From assembly GCF_900101785.1 (NCBI RefSeq), contig NZ_LT629688.1, positions 3,658,001-3,722,000 of the forward strand: 64,000 nucleotides of DNA, given 5' to 3'. Every line of letters begins with the position of its first letter. Position 1 is the stretch's first letter. The DNA comes from Auraticoccus monumenti (GTDB lineage: Bacteria > Actinomycetota > Actinomycetes > Propionibacteriales > Propionibacteriaceae). Positions 11,002 to 19,519 of this stretch are shown in pieces. A program made the position numbers and the translations under genes. A model generated the notes under the pieces. That model was not told the DNA's origin, did not search any database, and was given only the letters and a program-made list of their open reading frames with translations.

Positions 11002-11550
11002 CTAGCCGACCTCGGTCGGCGCCAGCCCGGCCAGGACGACGGGTCCACCCCCGGCCCACGAGGCGAGCAGCACCGGACCGGTGCCCGCCGACGGGCCGGG
11101 TTCCGGGTTGATCCAGACGGTCGTGTCGCCGGTGTCCGCGTCGGTCCCGGGCTCCACGCTCAGCTTCAGGGTCGGTTCCCGGGTGCCGACCCGCTCCCCG
11201 TCGGACCAGATCTCCAGCACCGCCTGCTCCTGCTGCCCCAGGACCGCCCGCCCCAGGCAGCCGAGGGCGACCGGGTCGGTGGCGCCGTCGTGGACCCAGC
11301 GGCGCCCGAGGACGGAGTGCTCCATGGTGCAGACCAGGCGTGCTCCCTCGCCCTCGGCCGGGGCCGCACGGTAGGTGAGCAGCACGTGCCGCAGCGCACC
11401 GTCGCGGCGCACGAGGAACCCCTCGACCCCCACCTCGCCCGCCGGGTCGTCGAACCGGTAGCTGCCGACCACCTCGACCGGACCGCCCAGCTCGGTCGCG
11501 AGCAGCTCCTGCTTGGTCGGCGCGATGGTGGCCGGGTGGATGATCGCCAT
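11002..11550 (-). CDS. maltokinase N-terminal cap-like domain protein
   Basis: A 182-aa protein starting MAIIHPATIAPTKQELLATEL, the pattern of the cap domain of actinobacterial maltokinase (Mak_N_cap type). Only this domain is present: the kinase part with Brenner-type motifs is missing, as in a number of stand-alone actinobacterial paralogues. Such proteins may bind maltose-like sugars or partner proteins, but no reaction can be assigned. It precedes the PH-domain gene, with the same orientation. Confidence 0.6.
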   Translation of the reverse strand: MAIIHPATIAPTKQELLATELGGPVEVVGSYRFDDPAGEVGVEGFLVRRDGALRHVLLTYRAAPAEGEGARLVCTMEHSVLGRRWVHDGATDPVALGCLGRAVLGQQEQAVLEIWSDGERVGTREPTLKLSVEPGTDADTGDTTVWINPEPGPSAGTGPVLLASWAGGGPVVLAGLAPTEVG

Positions 11551-11573
11551 GGCGCCAGGCTAGGAGACGGTCC

Positions 11574-12065
11574 TCAGCGCCGGGCGCGGATGAGGTCGCG
11601 CAGACGGGCGGCGTCGGCCTGGGAGCGGGCGCCGTCGACGCGCTGGATGGCCAGGCACTGGCGTCGCAGGTGCTCCCCGGCCGTCCCCGTCTCGTGCAGC
11701 TCCAGGTAGGCCCACGAGTCGCCCTCGCGGTAGCGCACGGCCCGGATGTCGGAGAAGGCGTAGCGGCGGGTGACCACGCCGTTGCGCACCACCAGCCGGG
11801 ACTCCTCGACCACGACCACGCTGAGCGCCATCGCCATCATCAGCCCGACGATCCACACGACGAACAGCACCAGGGTGCCCACCTGGAGACCGGTGAACTG
11901 GGACCGGACGTCGCCGATGGCGTACCAGCCGACGAGGCAGGCGACCACGAAGAGCACCGAGACCACGCTGGAGAAGGCCAGCAGCACCCGCGGCCGGAAC
12001 ACGACCCGGCCGACCGGGACCGGCTCAGAGCCGGCAGGCGGCGATGTCGGTGACGAGGATGGCAC
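11574..12065 (-). CDS. membrane protein with PH-like (bPH) domain
   Basis: A 163-aa protein with two membrane helices (about residues 27-47 and 60-87) followed by a bacterial PH-like beta domain (VVVEESRLVVRNGVVTRRYAFSDIRAVRYREGDSWAYLEL). GTG start at 12065 overlaps the hisG end by 41 bp; later GTG codons could give a shorter protein. From memory, a similar integral membrane gene follows hisG in mycobacteria (Rv2120c region), so the pairing is conserved, though no link to histidine synthesis is known. Confidence 0.75.
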   Translation of the reverse strand: MPSSSPTSPPAGSEPVPVGRVVFRPRVLLAFSSVVSVLFVVACLVGWYAIGDVRSQFTGLQVGTLVLFVVWIVGLMMAMALSVVVVEESRLVVRNGVVTRRYAFSDIRAVRYREGDSWAYLELHETGTAGEHLRRQCLAIQRVDGARSQADAARLRDLIRARR

Positions 12066-12900
12066 GGGCGCCCACCTCCCACAGGTCGTCCATGATGGTC
12101 TGCGCCGTGCGGCGCGGCACCATCGCGCGGACCGCGAACCAGCCCTCGCGGGCGAGCGGGGCGACCGTCGGTGACTCGAAGCCGGGGGTGACCGCGGTGG
12201 CGCGCTCCAGGCTCTCGGCCGACACGTCGTAGTCCATCATCACGTAGGTGCGGGCGACCAGGACGCCCTGCAGCCGGCGCAGCAGCGTCGCCAGCCCGTC
12301 GGGGTCGGCGGCCCCCGAGCGGCGGATCGCGATCGCCTCCGAGGTCAGGATCGGCTCGCCGAACAGCTCCAGCCCGGCCTGGCGCAGGGTGGTCCCGGTG
12401 TCCACGACGTCGGCGATGCAGTCCGCGACCCCGAGCCGGATGGCGGACTCCACGGCCCCGTCGAGACGGATCAGCCGGGCCTCGACACCGGTGGCCGCCA
12501 AGTGGGCCCGGACCAGACCCGGGTAGGAGGTGGCGATCCGGAGCCCGCCGAGCTGGTCGACCGACAGCCCGCTACCGGCCGGTGCGGCGAAGCGGAAGCG
12601 GGAGGCCCCGAACCCGAGGGCCATCACCTCGTCGGCCTGGGCACCGGAGTCCAGCAGCATGTCGCGTCCAGTCAGGCCGCAGTCCAGGGTGCCCTCGCCG
12701 ACGTAGGTGGCGATGTCGCGCGGGCGGAGGTAGAAGAACTCCACGCCGTTGGCCTCGTCGACCAGCACCAGCTCCTTGCTGTCGCTGCGCTGGCGGTAGC
12801 CGGCCTCGCGGAGCATCTCCGCCGACGCCTCGGCCAGGGAGCCCTTGTTCGGGACGGCGACGCGGAGCAGGCTCGTCCGCGGCTGGGAAGTGGTGGTCAC
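12025..12900 (-). CDS. hisG: ATP phosphoribosyltransferase
   Basis: Condenses ATP and PRPP, the first committed step of histidine biosynthesis and its feedback-control point. The 291-aa long-form enzyme starts LRVAVPNKGSLAEASAEML and has the PRPP-binding DVVDTGTTLRQAGLELF segment; the last ~75 residues (TPGFESPTVAPLAREGWFAVRAMV...) form the ACT-like histidine-sensing domain. A long form does not need a HisZ partner. Downstream of hisE, 19 bp gap, same strand. Confidence 0.96.
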   Translation of the reverse strand: MTTTSQPRTSLLRVAVPNKGSLAEASAEMLREAGYRQRSDSKELVLVDEANGVEFFYLRPRDIATYVGEGTLDCGLTGRDMLLDSGAQADEVMALGFGASRFRFAAPAGSGLSVDQLGGLRIATSYPGLVRAHLAATGVEARLIRLDGAVESAIRLGVADCIADVVDTGTTLRQAGLELFGEPILTSEAIAIRRSGAADPDGLATLLRRLQGVLVARTYVMMDYDVSAESLERATAVTPGFESPTVAPLAREGWFAVRAMVPRRTAQTIMDDLWEVGARAILVTDIAACRL

Positions 12901-12919
12901 GTGGCCTGAGCCTAGTGGC

Positions 12920-13198
12920 TCAGAGGTGGCGGTAGACGTCGTCCAGCCCGAGGTCGAGGCTGATCATCATCACCTGCAGGTGGTAGAGCAGCTGGCTGAT
13001 CTCCTCCGCCGCCTCCTCGCGGGTCTGGTGCTCCGCGGCCATCCAGACCTCGGCGGCCTCCTCGACGACCTTCTTGCCGATCTGGTGCACCCCGGCGTCG
13101 AGCTCGGCCACCGTGCCCGAGCCCTCGGGACGGGTGGCGGCCTTGTGCTGCAGCTCGGCGAAGAGCTCGTCGAAGGTCTTGCGGCGGGCGTCGGTCAC
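12920..13198 (-). CDS. hisE: phosphoribosyl-ATP pyrophosphatase
   Basis: Removes pyrophosphate from phosphoribosyl-ATP, the second histidine step. All-alpha MazG-like protein with the metal-binding [16 protein letters not shown] and [14 protein letters not shown] helices and the end LDDVYRHL. The GTG at 13198 gives 92 aa, the normal length; a GTG at 13261 overlapping the mshC stop (GTGA) would add a 21-residue Ala/Thr-rich extension absent from the homologues I know. Paired with hisG; the rest of the his genes are elsewhere. Confidence 0.92.
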   Translation of the reverse strand: MTDARRKTFDELFAELQHKAATRPEGSGTVAELDAGVHQIGKKVVEEAAEVWMAAEHQTREEAAEEISQLLYHLQVMMISLDLGLDDVYRHL

Positions 13199-13257
13199 GA
13201 CGGCGACCCTACCGGCCGGAGCCGCTGCCGCCCCCGTGGTCGTCGCGGGGGCGTCGC

Positions 13258-14514
13258 TCACAGCCGCACCCCGAGCAGGGCGTCGGCGACCCGGGTCACC
13301 AGCGGCCCGGCCTCGCCGTCGTCGCCGTCGATGGTGGCCGAGGCCGAGGCCCAGGCGTCGATCGCGGCCAGCGCGGCGGGGGCGTCCAGGTCGTCACGCA
13401 GGGCACGCCGCACCTCCGCCACCGTGGCGTCCGCACCCAGGGCCGAGGAGAGCCCGACGGCCTCCCGCCAGCGCCCCAGCCGCTCCTCCGCCTCGGCCAG
13501 CAGCTCCGGGGTCCAGCTCCACTCGCTGCGGTAGTGCTGGGACAGCAGCACCAGCCGGACCGCCATCGGGTCCACGCCCTGCTCGCGCAGCCGGGAGACC
13601 AGCACCAGGTTGCCCTGGGACTTCGACATCTTGGCCCCGTCCAGGCCGACCATGCCGCTGTGCACGTAGTGCTGGGCGAAGGGGGCGCCGAAGGCGACCT
13701 CGCCCCCGGCCGCGCACATCTCGTGGTGGGGGAAGACCAGGTCCGAGCCGCCGCCCTGGACGTCGAAGGAGGTGCCCAGGAAGTGGGTGGCGATCGCGGT
13801 GCACTCGATGTGCCAGCCCGGACGGCCCTCTCCCAACGGGCTCGGCCACGACGGCTCGCCGGGACGGGCCATCCGCCAGACCAGGCAGTCCAGCGGGTCC
13901 TTCTTGCCCGGACGCCCCGGGTCGCCGCCGCGCTCGCCGAAGACGGTGGCCATGGTGGCGGCGTCCAGCCCGGAGACCTCGCCGAAGCCCTCGGCCTCGG
14001 CCACGGAGAAGTACCAGTCCGGGTGCTCCGGGTCGTCCACCTGGTAGAGCGCACCGGGCATCGTGGCCAGCAGCTCGCTGACCAGCGGGATGGACTCCAC
14101 GGCCCCGACGTAGTTGCGCGGCGGGAGGACGTTGAGCGCCTCCATGTCCTCGCGGAAGAGCTGGGTCTGCTCCAGCGCCAGCTGGGCCCAGTCGACCCCC
14201 GTCTGCGCGGCGCGCTCCAGCAGCGGGTCGTCGACGTCGGTCACGTTCTGCACGTAGTGGACGTCCAGACCGCGGTCCAGCCAGGCCCGGTGCAGCAGGT
14301 CGAAGGCCACGTAGGTGTTGGCGTGGCCCATGTGGGTGGCGTCGTAGGGGGTGATGCCGCAGACGTAGAGCCGCGCCGTGGCCGGGGAGTCCCCGGCGGG
14401 TGCGGGGTCCGGACCCACCGCCGCGCGCACACCGCTGGCGGTGTCGTGCAGGAGGACCGGGTCAGCCGGTCCGGCGGGCAGGGTCGGGACGCTCGAGGCG
14501 CTCCATGCGTGCAT
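13258..14514 (-). CDS. mshC: cysteine--glucosaminyl-inositol ligase (mycothiol synthesis)
   Basis: ATP-dependent ligation of L-cysteine to GlcN-inositol, making the precursor of mycothiol, the actinobacterial redox thiol. The 418-aa protein is a cysteinyl-tRNA-synthetase paralogue: [17 protein letters not shown] contains a zinc cysteine and the HIGH-type HMGH motif, [14 protein letters not shown] contributes zinc/substrate binding, and [10 protein letters not shown] is the KMSKS loop. ATG at 14514 (MHAWSA...) is preferred over an earlier in-frame start. Its presence is strong evidence for an actinobacterial host. Confidence 0.96.
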   Translation of the reverse strand: MHAWSASSVPTLPAGPADPVLLHDTASGVRAAVGPDPAPAGDSPATARLYVCGITPYDATHMGHANTYVAFDLLHRAWLDRGLDVHYVQNVTDVDDPLLERAAQTGVDWAQLALEQTQLFREDMEALNVLPPRNYVGAVESIPLVSELLATMPGALYQVDDPEHPDWYFSVAEAEGFGEVSGLDAATMATVFGERGGDPGRPGKKDPLDCLVWRMARPGEPSWPSPLGEGRPGWHIECTAIATHFLGTSFDVQGGGSDLVFPHHEMCAAGGEVAFGAPFAQHYVHSGMVGLDGAKMSKSQGNLVLVSRLREQGVDPMAVRLVLLSQHYRSEWSWTPELLAEAEERLGRWREAVGLSSALGADATVAEVRRALRDDLDAPAALAAIDAWASASATIDGDDGEAGPLVTRVADALLGVRL

Positions 14515-14583
14515 GGCTGCGACCCTATCCAGTGCCACCGACAGCACCCGACCACGCTCACGTCGGAGCGGCCGGCTCGAGCC

Positions 14584-15378
14584 TCAGAAGGGCGGCCAGG
14601 GCACCGCGGGGCGGTCCACGTCGACGTCGGGCATCCGGCCCCGGCGCAGCAGTCGACGGGTCCGCCCGCGCAGGGCCGCGACCTCGTCGGTGCTGACCAG
14701 GCCGGTGACGGCCTCGAGGCCCTCGTCCAGCACCCGCTCCAGCAGCGCGCGCTCGTCCTCGTCCAGCTCGGCGTCGGCCCAGCCCCACAGCAGCGTCCGC
14801 AGCTTGGGGGCGGGGTGGAAGGTCAGGCCGTGGTCGACCCCGAAGATGCGGCCCCGGTGGCCGATGATGTGACCGCCCTTGCGGTCGGCGTTGTTGGCCA
14901 CCACGTCGAAGAGGGCCAGCCGGCGCAGGCGGACGTCGTCGGCGTGCACCACGACGACCTCCTCCCCGGTGGCGTCCAGGCCCTCGAGGACCGCGAACCA
15001 GCCGGGCTGCTCGGCCTCGGCGGCCGGGACCAGGTCGACCACGTCGTCGCCGGGGTCCTCACCGGGCACCCAGGCCTGCAGGGACCCCAGCCCCAGGGGT
15101 CCCTCCACCAGCTCGGTGCAGGGCACCACGTCGAAGCCGCAGGTCCGGGAGAGCACGTGGGCCGCGACCTCGCGCAGCCCCAGCGTGCCGTCGGGGAAGT
15201 CCCACAGCGGACGCTCCCCCGAGAGCGGCTTGTAGACCGCCAGCAGCTCGTCCTCGCCGCGGACCAGCCGGGCCAGGAAGGTGCCGTTGGAGGCGGTGGG
15301 CAGCCGTCCGAGCAGCTCGAGCTCACCGGCGGTCAGGTCGACGTCGAGCGGGTCCACCGACCCGGGGACCTGGGGCAC
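14584..15378 (-). CDS. SCO1664-family protein (lipid-kinase-like)
   Basis: A 264-aa actinobacterial protein with distant similarity to phosphatidylinositol 3/4-kinase-like folds: YKPLSGERPLWDFPDGTLGLREVAAHVLS resembles an ATP-binding Lys loop, and DVVANNADRKGGHIIG followed by GVDHGLTFH gives Asn/Asp residues like a catalytic HxD...D pair. GTG start at 15378 lies five bases after the DUF3090 stop. The pair is conserved next to mshC in actinobacteria; substrate unknown. Confidence 0.85.
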   Translation of the reverse strand: MPQVPGSVDPLDVDLTAGELELLGRLPTASNGTFLARLVRGEDELLAVYKPLSGERPLWDFPDGTLGLREVAAHVLSRTCGFDVVPCTELVEGPLGLGSLQAWVPGEDPGDDVVDLVPAAEAEQPGWFAVLEGLDATGEEVVVVHADDVRLRRLALFDVVANNADRKGGHIIGHRGRIFGVDHGLTFHPAPKLRTLLWGWADAELDEDERALLERVLDEGLEAVTGLVSTDEVAALRGRTRRLLRRGRMPDVDVDRPAVPWPPF

Positions 15379-15383
15379 GCCGC

Positions 15384-15989
15384 TCAGAACAGCGGCCGAC
15401 GGTAGCCGTTGGCGCGCGGGCAGATGTGGCCCTCGGGGTCCATCGGCTGCAGGCAGAACGGGCAGCCGGGACGTCCGGCGGAGACGACGGCCTGGGCCCG
15501 GGCCACGAAGTCGCGGGCGGTGGCCGGGGTGATGCGCACCACGAAGACCTCCTCGGCCCGCTCCTCCTCCACCGCCTGGACCATCTCGGCCTCGATCTCG
15601 GGGTCGACCTCGCTCAGCTCCAGCCCGGACGCCTCGCCGTCGGTGCTGGAGAACATCTCGATGACGATCCGGTCGTCCTCGGAGTCCCACGCGATGGTCA
15701 TGGTGCCGACCCGGAACTCCTCGGTGATCGGGGCGTCCAGCGGCTGGGTGTCGTCGGCCACCGGTCGGGCCGGGGGCACCGGCACCCGCCCGTCGGTGCG
15801 GCGGACCACCTCCTCCAGGACCCGCTCCAGGTGCTCGGCCAGCACCGAGACCTGCTGCTTCTCGCAGGCCACGCTGGTGATCCGGTTGCCCTGGCGCGCC
15901 TGCAGGAAGAAGGTCCGCTCCCCGGGGTTCCCCACGGTGCCGGCGACGAACCGGTCCGGGGCCTCGTAGCGGTGAACGACGATCGCCAT
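15384..15989 (-). CDS. DUF3090 family protein
   Basis: A 201-aa conserved actinobacterial protein: MAIVVHRYEAPDRFVAGTVG at the start, TFFLQARQGNRITSVACEKQQV, and a C-terminal knuckle CPFCLQPMDPEGHICPR that should bind zinc (Cys-x2-Cys...His-x-Cys). Function unknown. It is immediately upstream of the SCO1664-family kinase-like gene with only a few bases between them, which points to a shared job, and both accompany mshC and a histidine phosphatase gene (16807-17520). Confidence 0.88.
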   Translation of the reverse strand: MAIVVHRYEAPDRFVAGTVGNPGERTFFLQARQGNRITSVACEKQQVSVLAEHLERVLEEVVRRTDGRVPVPPARPVADDTQPLDAPITEEFRVGTMTIAWDSEDDRIVIEMFSSTDGEASGLELSEVDPEIEAEMVQAVEEERAEEVFVVRITPATARDFVARAQAVVSAGRPGCPFCLQPMDPEGHICPRANGYRRPLF

Positions 15990-16112
15990 GCCCCTCACCC
16001 TACGTGGGTCCCCGAGGGGTCGGGCACGGCTCCCGTCCCGAGCGCCCGTGGTCGGGGATGAAAGTTGAACGTTGTATGGTTGACCCGTCAATCGATAGCG
16101 GAGGGATCCACC

Positions 16113-16676
16113 ATGAGCACCACCAAGATCAGCATCATCTACTACTCCCAGACCGGCACCACCGAGACGATGGCCCAGCACCTGGCCGCCACCGCCGAGG
16201 CGCAGGGCGCCGAGGTCCGCGTGCGCGCGGTCTCCCGCGACGACGACGGCAGCACCGGGGGCGTCCCCCAGCCCACCGCCGACGACGTGGTCTGGGCCGA
16301 CGTGGTGCTCTTCGGCACCCCCACCCGCTTCGGGAACGTGGCCGGCCGGCTCAAGGTCTTCATCGACTCCCTGGGCGGCCCGTGGTCGCAGGGCCAGCTG
16401 GCCGACAAGGTCTACGCCGGCTTCACCTCCACCCAGACCCTGCACGGCGGCCAGGAGTCGACCCTGCTGAACCTGTACACCACCTTCCACCACTTCGGCG
16501 GGCTGATCGTCTCCCCCGGCTACACCGCCGGGTCGAAGTTCGTCGACGGCAACCCCTACGGCGTCAGCCACGTGACCGGCGCGAACAACGACGCCCCGGT
16601 GGACGAGGTGACCCGCACCGCGCTGGACCACCTGGTCACCCGCACGATCGAGGTCAGCCGCCGCCTCAACGGCTGA
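16113..16676 (+). CDS. wrbA: NAD(P)H:quinone oxidoreductase, WrbA type
   Basis: FMN-dependent two-electron quinone reductase protecting against quinone redox cycling. The 187-aa flavodoxin fold begins MSTTKISIIYYSQTGTTETMA (FMN phosphate loop) and has FGTPTRFGNVAGRLKVFIDS, the WrbA signature. The ATG at 16113 follows GGAGGGA at 16100-16106; an earlier in-frame ATG lacks a ribosome site. It interrupts the otherwise minus-strand conserved block between DUF3090 and the histidine phosphatase gene, suggesting later insertion. Confidence 0.92.
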   Translation: MSTTKISIIYYSQTGTTETMAQHLAATAEAQGAEVRVRAVSRDDDGSTGGVPQPTADDVVWADVVLFGTPTRFGNVAGRLKVFIDSLGGPWSQGQLADKVYAGFTSTQTLHGGQESTLLNLYTTFHHFGGLIVSPGYTAGSKFVDGNPYGVSHVTGANNDAPVDEVTRTALDHLVTRTIEVSRRLNG

Positions 16677-16806
16677 GCACCGCCGGGACCGTCCGCGACG
16701 GCTGAGCCCCCGCCCCCTGCCCGCGCCACGCGCCGGGTGGGGGGCGCTGCTCGTCCCGCCCGGTCACCCCGCCCGGTCCACCTCGCCCGGTCCGCCTCGC
16801 CACGAC

Positions 16807-17520
16807 TCACTCGGCGCTGCCCATCCCGCCGCCGACCGCGGCGTCCCCGCTGGGGGTGCGACGCCGCCCCTTCACCGGCTTCGGGGCGGCGAGGTGGGCC
16901 AGGTCACCGGCGGTGGTGTTCATCGAGACCACGAACGGGCGTCCTGCGGTGAACCGGATCACCGACACCGAGGCGGGGTCGACCACGATCCGCTGGAAGG
17001 CGTCCAGGTGCATGCCCAGGGCGTCGGCCAGCACGGCCTTGATGACGTCGCCGTGGGAGACCGCCACCCAGGCCACGTGGTCCCCGGCCGAGGCGGCCAG
17101 GGCGTGGTCGCGCTCGCGGACCGCCGCCACCGCCCGGGCCGACATCTCCGTCATGGCCTCACCGCCGGGGAAGCGCACCGCCGAGGGGGTCTGCTGCACC
17201 GTGGACCACAGCTTCTCCTTGGCCAGGTCCTTGAGGCTCCGCCCGGTCCACTCCCCGTAGCCGCACTCGGTCAGCCGGTTCTCCGTCAGCACCTCCACCG
17301 CGTCGGTGCGGTGCTGCACCAGCAGCTGGGTGGTGTGCCGGCAGCGGCGCAGCGGCGAGGTCACCACCTGGGTCAGCGGCAGGCCGGCCAGCCGCTCGGC
17401 GGCGGCACGGGCCTGGGTGATCCCGGTCTCGTCCAGGTCGACGCCCGGGGTGCGCCCGGCCAGCACCCCCGTCCGGTTCGCGGTGGTGCGGCCGTGGCGG
17501 ACCAGGAGCAGGGTCGTCAT
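16807..17520 (-). CDS. histidine phosphatase (MSMEG_4193-type phosphomutase-like)
   Basis: A 237-aa member of the histidine phosphatase superfamily. LVRHGRTTANRTGVLAGR holds the phospho-accepting His, SPLRRC the second phosphate arginine, ERD the acid residue and AVSHGDVIKAVLADALG the second His. The actinobacterial subgroup has a Lys/Arg-rich tail (KPVKGRRRTPSGD), seen here. In mycobacteria the orthologue lies between the SCO1664-type gene and uppP (Rv2135c, from memory). Substrate not known. Confidence 0.88.
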   Translation of the reverse strand: MTTLLLVRHGRTTANRTGVLAGRTPGVDLDETGITQARAAAERLAGLPLTQVVTSPLRRCRHTTQLLVQHRTDAVEVLTENRLTECGYGEWTGRSLKDLAKEKLWSTVQQTPSAVRFPGGEAMTEMSARAVAAVRERDHALAASAGDHVAWVAVSHGDVIKAVLADALGMHLDAFQRIVVDPASVSVIRFTAGRPFVVSMNTTAGDLAHLAAPKPVKGRRRTPSGDAAVGGGMGSAE

Positions 17521-17657
17521 GGCAGCGAGACTAGCCGCGACCCCGTCACGGGTCGGTCGCCCGCGGCGGCTCGGGCCTGGCGCCGCCGTGGCGGTCGGCG
17601 AAACACCACCGTCATCTTCGTGCGGACAATGGGGGGCACGGCGACGAGGAGGTACCG

Positions 17658-18212
17658 GTGGACGCAGTGCGCGGAGCGGTCCTGGTGCGGGCGGCCGAGC
17701 CCGGTGACGCCGTCGCCGTCGCGGAGGTGCAGACGCTCGGCTGGCAGCAGGGCTACGCCGGCCTGCTCCCCCAGGACTACCTCGACGGGCTCTCCCTGGC
17801 CGCGGCGGAGGAGCGCTGGCGCACCCAGCTGGTCCGTGCGGACCGCACCACCGACGAGCTGGTGGCCGTGGTCGACGGCCGGGTCTGCGGGATCGCGGTG
17901 GTCGGCCCGTCGGCCGACCCCGACGCCCCGGACGACCGGTCCCGCGGTGAGCTCTTCGCCCTCTACGTCCGCGCCGAGCACTGGGGCCGGGGGCTGGGGC
18001 ACGCCCTGCACCAGCAGGCCCTGCACCGACTCCGGGACCGCGGCTTCACCCGCGCGACGCTGTGGGTGCTGCGCGGCAACGAGCGGGCCTGCGCCTTCTA
18101 CCGGCGCCACGGCTGGGTCGGGGACCGGCTGGTCAAGACCGACGACCGCGGGCCGGTGGTGCTGCAGGAGCTCCGGATGGCCCAGGACCTCAGCCCGGCC
18201 CGGCGGCCCTGA
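17658..18212 (+). CDS. GNAT-family N-acetyltransferase
   Basis: Acetyl-CoA-dependent acetyltransferase, 184 aa. Motif A is LFALYVRAEHWGRGLGHALHQQAL (the RGxGxA-type pyrophosphate loop) and motif B is LWVLRGNERACAFYRRHGW. GTG start at 17658 follows GAGGAGGT. The 3' end overlaps the convergent aminotransferase gene by 23 bp. Acceptor substrate unknown. Confidence 0.85.
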   Translation: MDAVRGAVLVRAAEPGDAVAVAEVQTLGWQQGYAGLLPQDYLDGLSLAAAEERWRTQLVRADRTTDELVAVVDGRVCGIAVVGPSADPDAPDDRSRGELFALYVRAEHWGRGLGHALHQQALHRLRDRGFTRATLWVLRGNERACAFYRRHGWVGDRLVKTDDRGPVVLQELRMAQDLSPARRP

Positions 18213-19515
18213 GCCGGTCGGCCAGGACGTCCAGGGCAGCGACCAGCCGCTCCACCACCTGCTCGACCTCGGCGGCGCTGATCACCAGCGGCGGACCCAG
18301 CAGGACGGCGTCCCCGCGGCTGCCGTCGGCGCACCCGGCGGCCGGGTAGAGCAGCAGACCCAGCTCCTTGGCCGCGGCCAGCAGCTGCTCGGTGACCCGT
18401 CGGCTGCGCGGGAAGGGGGTCCTGCTCCCCCGGTCCTCGACCAGCTCGACACCGACCAGCAGACCGGCGCCGCGGACGTCCCCGACCCACGGGTGGTCAC
18501 CCAGCCGCTCGCGCAGCAGGCCGGCCAGCTGGGCGCCGCGCTCCTCGGCGGCGCCGACCAGCCCGTGGTCGCGGAGCCGGCGCAGCACGGCGAGCCCGGT
18601 GGCTGCGCCGACGGCGTGGTGGGAGTAGGTGAACCCGTGCACCAGACCGCCGTCGCCGATGGTCTCGTGCACCTCCCCGCTGGCCACCGCCAGCCCCAGC
18701 GGCCAGTAGCCGGAGGCGGCACCCTTGCCCGCGGTGAGGAGGTCCGGGCGCATCCCGAAGTGCTCGCTGGCGAACCACCGGCCGGTCCGCCCGAACCCGG
18801 TCATCACCTCGTCGGCCACCACCAGCACCCCGTGCCGGCGGCAGACCTCCACCACCGCCGGCCAGTAGTCCTCCGGCGGGACGCAGGCGGCCAGACCGGC
18901 CCCGGCGACCGGCTCGGCCACGAAGGCCGCCACCCGCTCCGGGCCGGCGTCGGCGATCGTCTGCTCGAGCCGCTCGGCGTGGCGCAGTCCGCAGCCGTGG
19001 GGGTGGGTGTCGAACCCGCAGCGGTACTCCTGGGGCGTGCTGGTGTGCACGGCCGGTCCCAGCCAGGGCAGGTAGGGGGCGCGGAGGGCCGCCCGCCCGG
19101 AGACGTCCAGCGCACCCCGGCTGTTGCCGTGGTAGCTGTGCTCGCGCCCGACCACCACCCAGCGGTCCTCGCCGCGGGCGAGGTGGTAGGCGCGGGCCAT
19201 CTTGAGCGCGGTCTCCACCGCCTCGCTGCCCCCGGAGACCGGGTAGACCGCCGGGTCGTCCAGGGGCAGCAGCGGGGCGAGCTCGGCGGCGTACTCCTCC
19301 AGCACGTCGGAGCCGAAGGCGGTGCCGTGCACGTAGGCCACCCGGCGGGCCTGCGCGGCGGCGGCCTCGACGACCTCCTCCACCCCGTGGCCGACGCCCA
19401 CCACGACCGCACCGCCGCTGGCGTCGAGGTAGCGGCGCCCGTCGGTGTCCACCACCTCCACCCCGCGGGCCCAGGCCACCCGCGGCAGCCCGGGCGCGCG
19501 GGCGAAGACCGCCAC
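18190..19515 (-). CDS. class III (PLP) aminotransferase
   Basis: PLP-dependent omega-type aminotransferase, 441 aa. DEVMTGFGRTG holds the PLP Asp and TAGKGAASGYWPLG the Schiff-base lysine. The early segment YVHGTAFGSDVLEEYAAEL and YSHHAVGAATGLAVLRRL resemble the adenosylmethionine/omega-amino acid aminotransferase branch. Last gene of a minus-strand group pruA - aminotransferase - aminotransferase with four-base spacing. The amine donor is not evident; a terminal diamine, beta-alanine or similar substrate is possible. Confidence 0.87.
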   Translation of the reverse strand: MAVFARAPGLPRVAWARGVEVVDTDGRRYLDASGGAVVVGVGHGVEEVVEAAAAQARRVAYVHGTAFGSDVLEEYAAELAPLLPLDDPAVYPVSGGSEAVETALKMARAYHLARGEDRWVVVGREHSYHGNSRGALDVSGRAALRAPYLPWLGPAVHTSTPQEYRCGFDTHPHGCGLRHAERLEQTIADAGPERVAAFVAEPVAGAGLAACVPPEDYWPAVVEVCRRHGVLVVADEVMTGFGRTGRWFASEHFGMRPDLLTAGKGAASGYWPLGLAVASGEVHETIGDGGLVHGFTYSHHAVGAATGLAVLRRLRDHGLVGAAEERGAQLAGLLRERLGDHPWVGDVRGAGLLVGVELVEDRGSRTPFPRSRRVTEQLLAAAKELGLLLYPAAGCADGSRGDAVLLGPPLVISAAEVEQVVERLVAALDVLADRLRAAGPG

Positions 19516-19519
19516 GGCC

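Noticed and set aside
16065-16112. Earlier in-frame start for wrbA
   Set aside because: No ribosome site before it, and the N-terminal extension is absent from WrbA proteins; GGAGGGA precedes the ATG at 16113.
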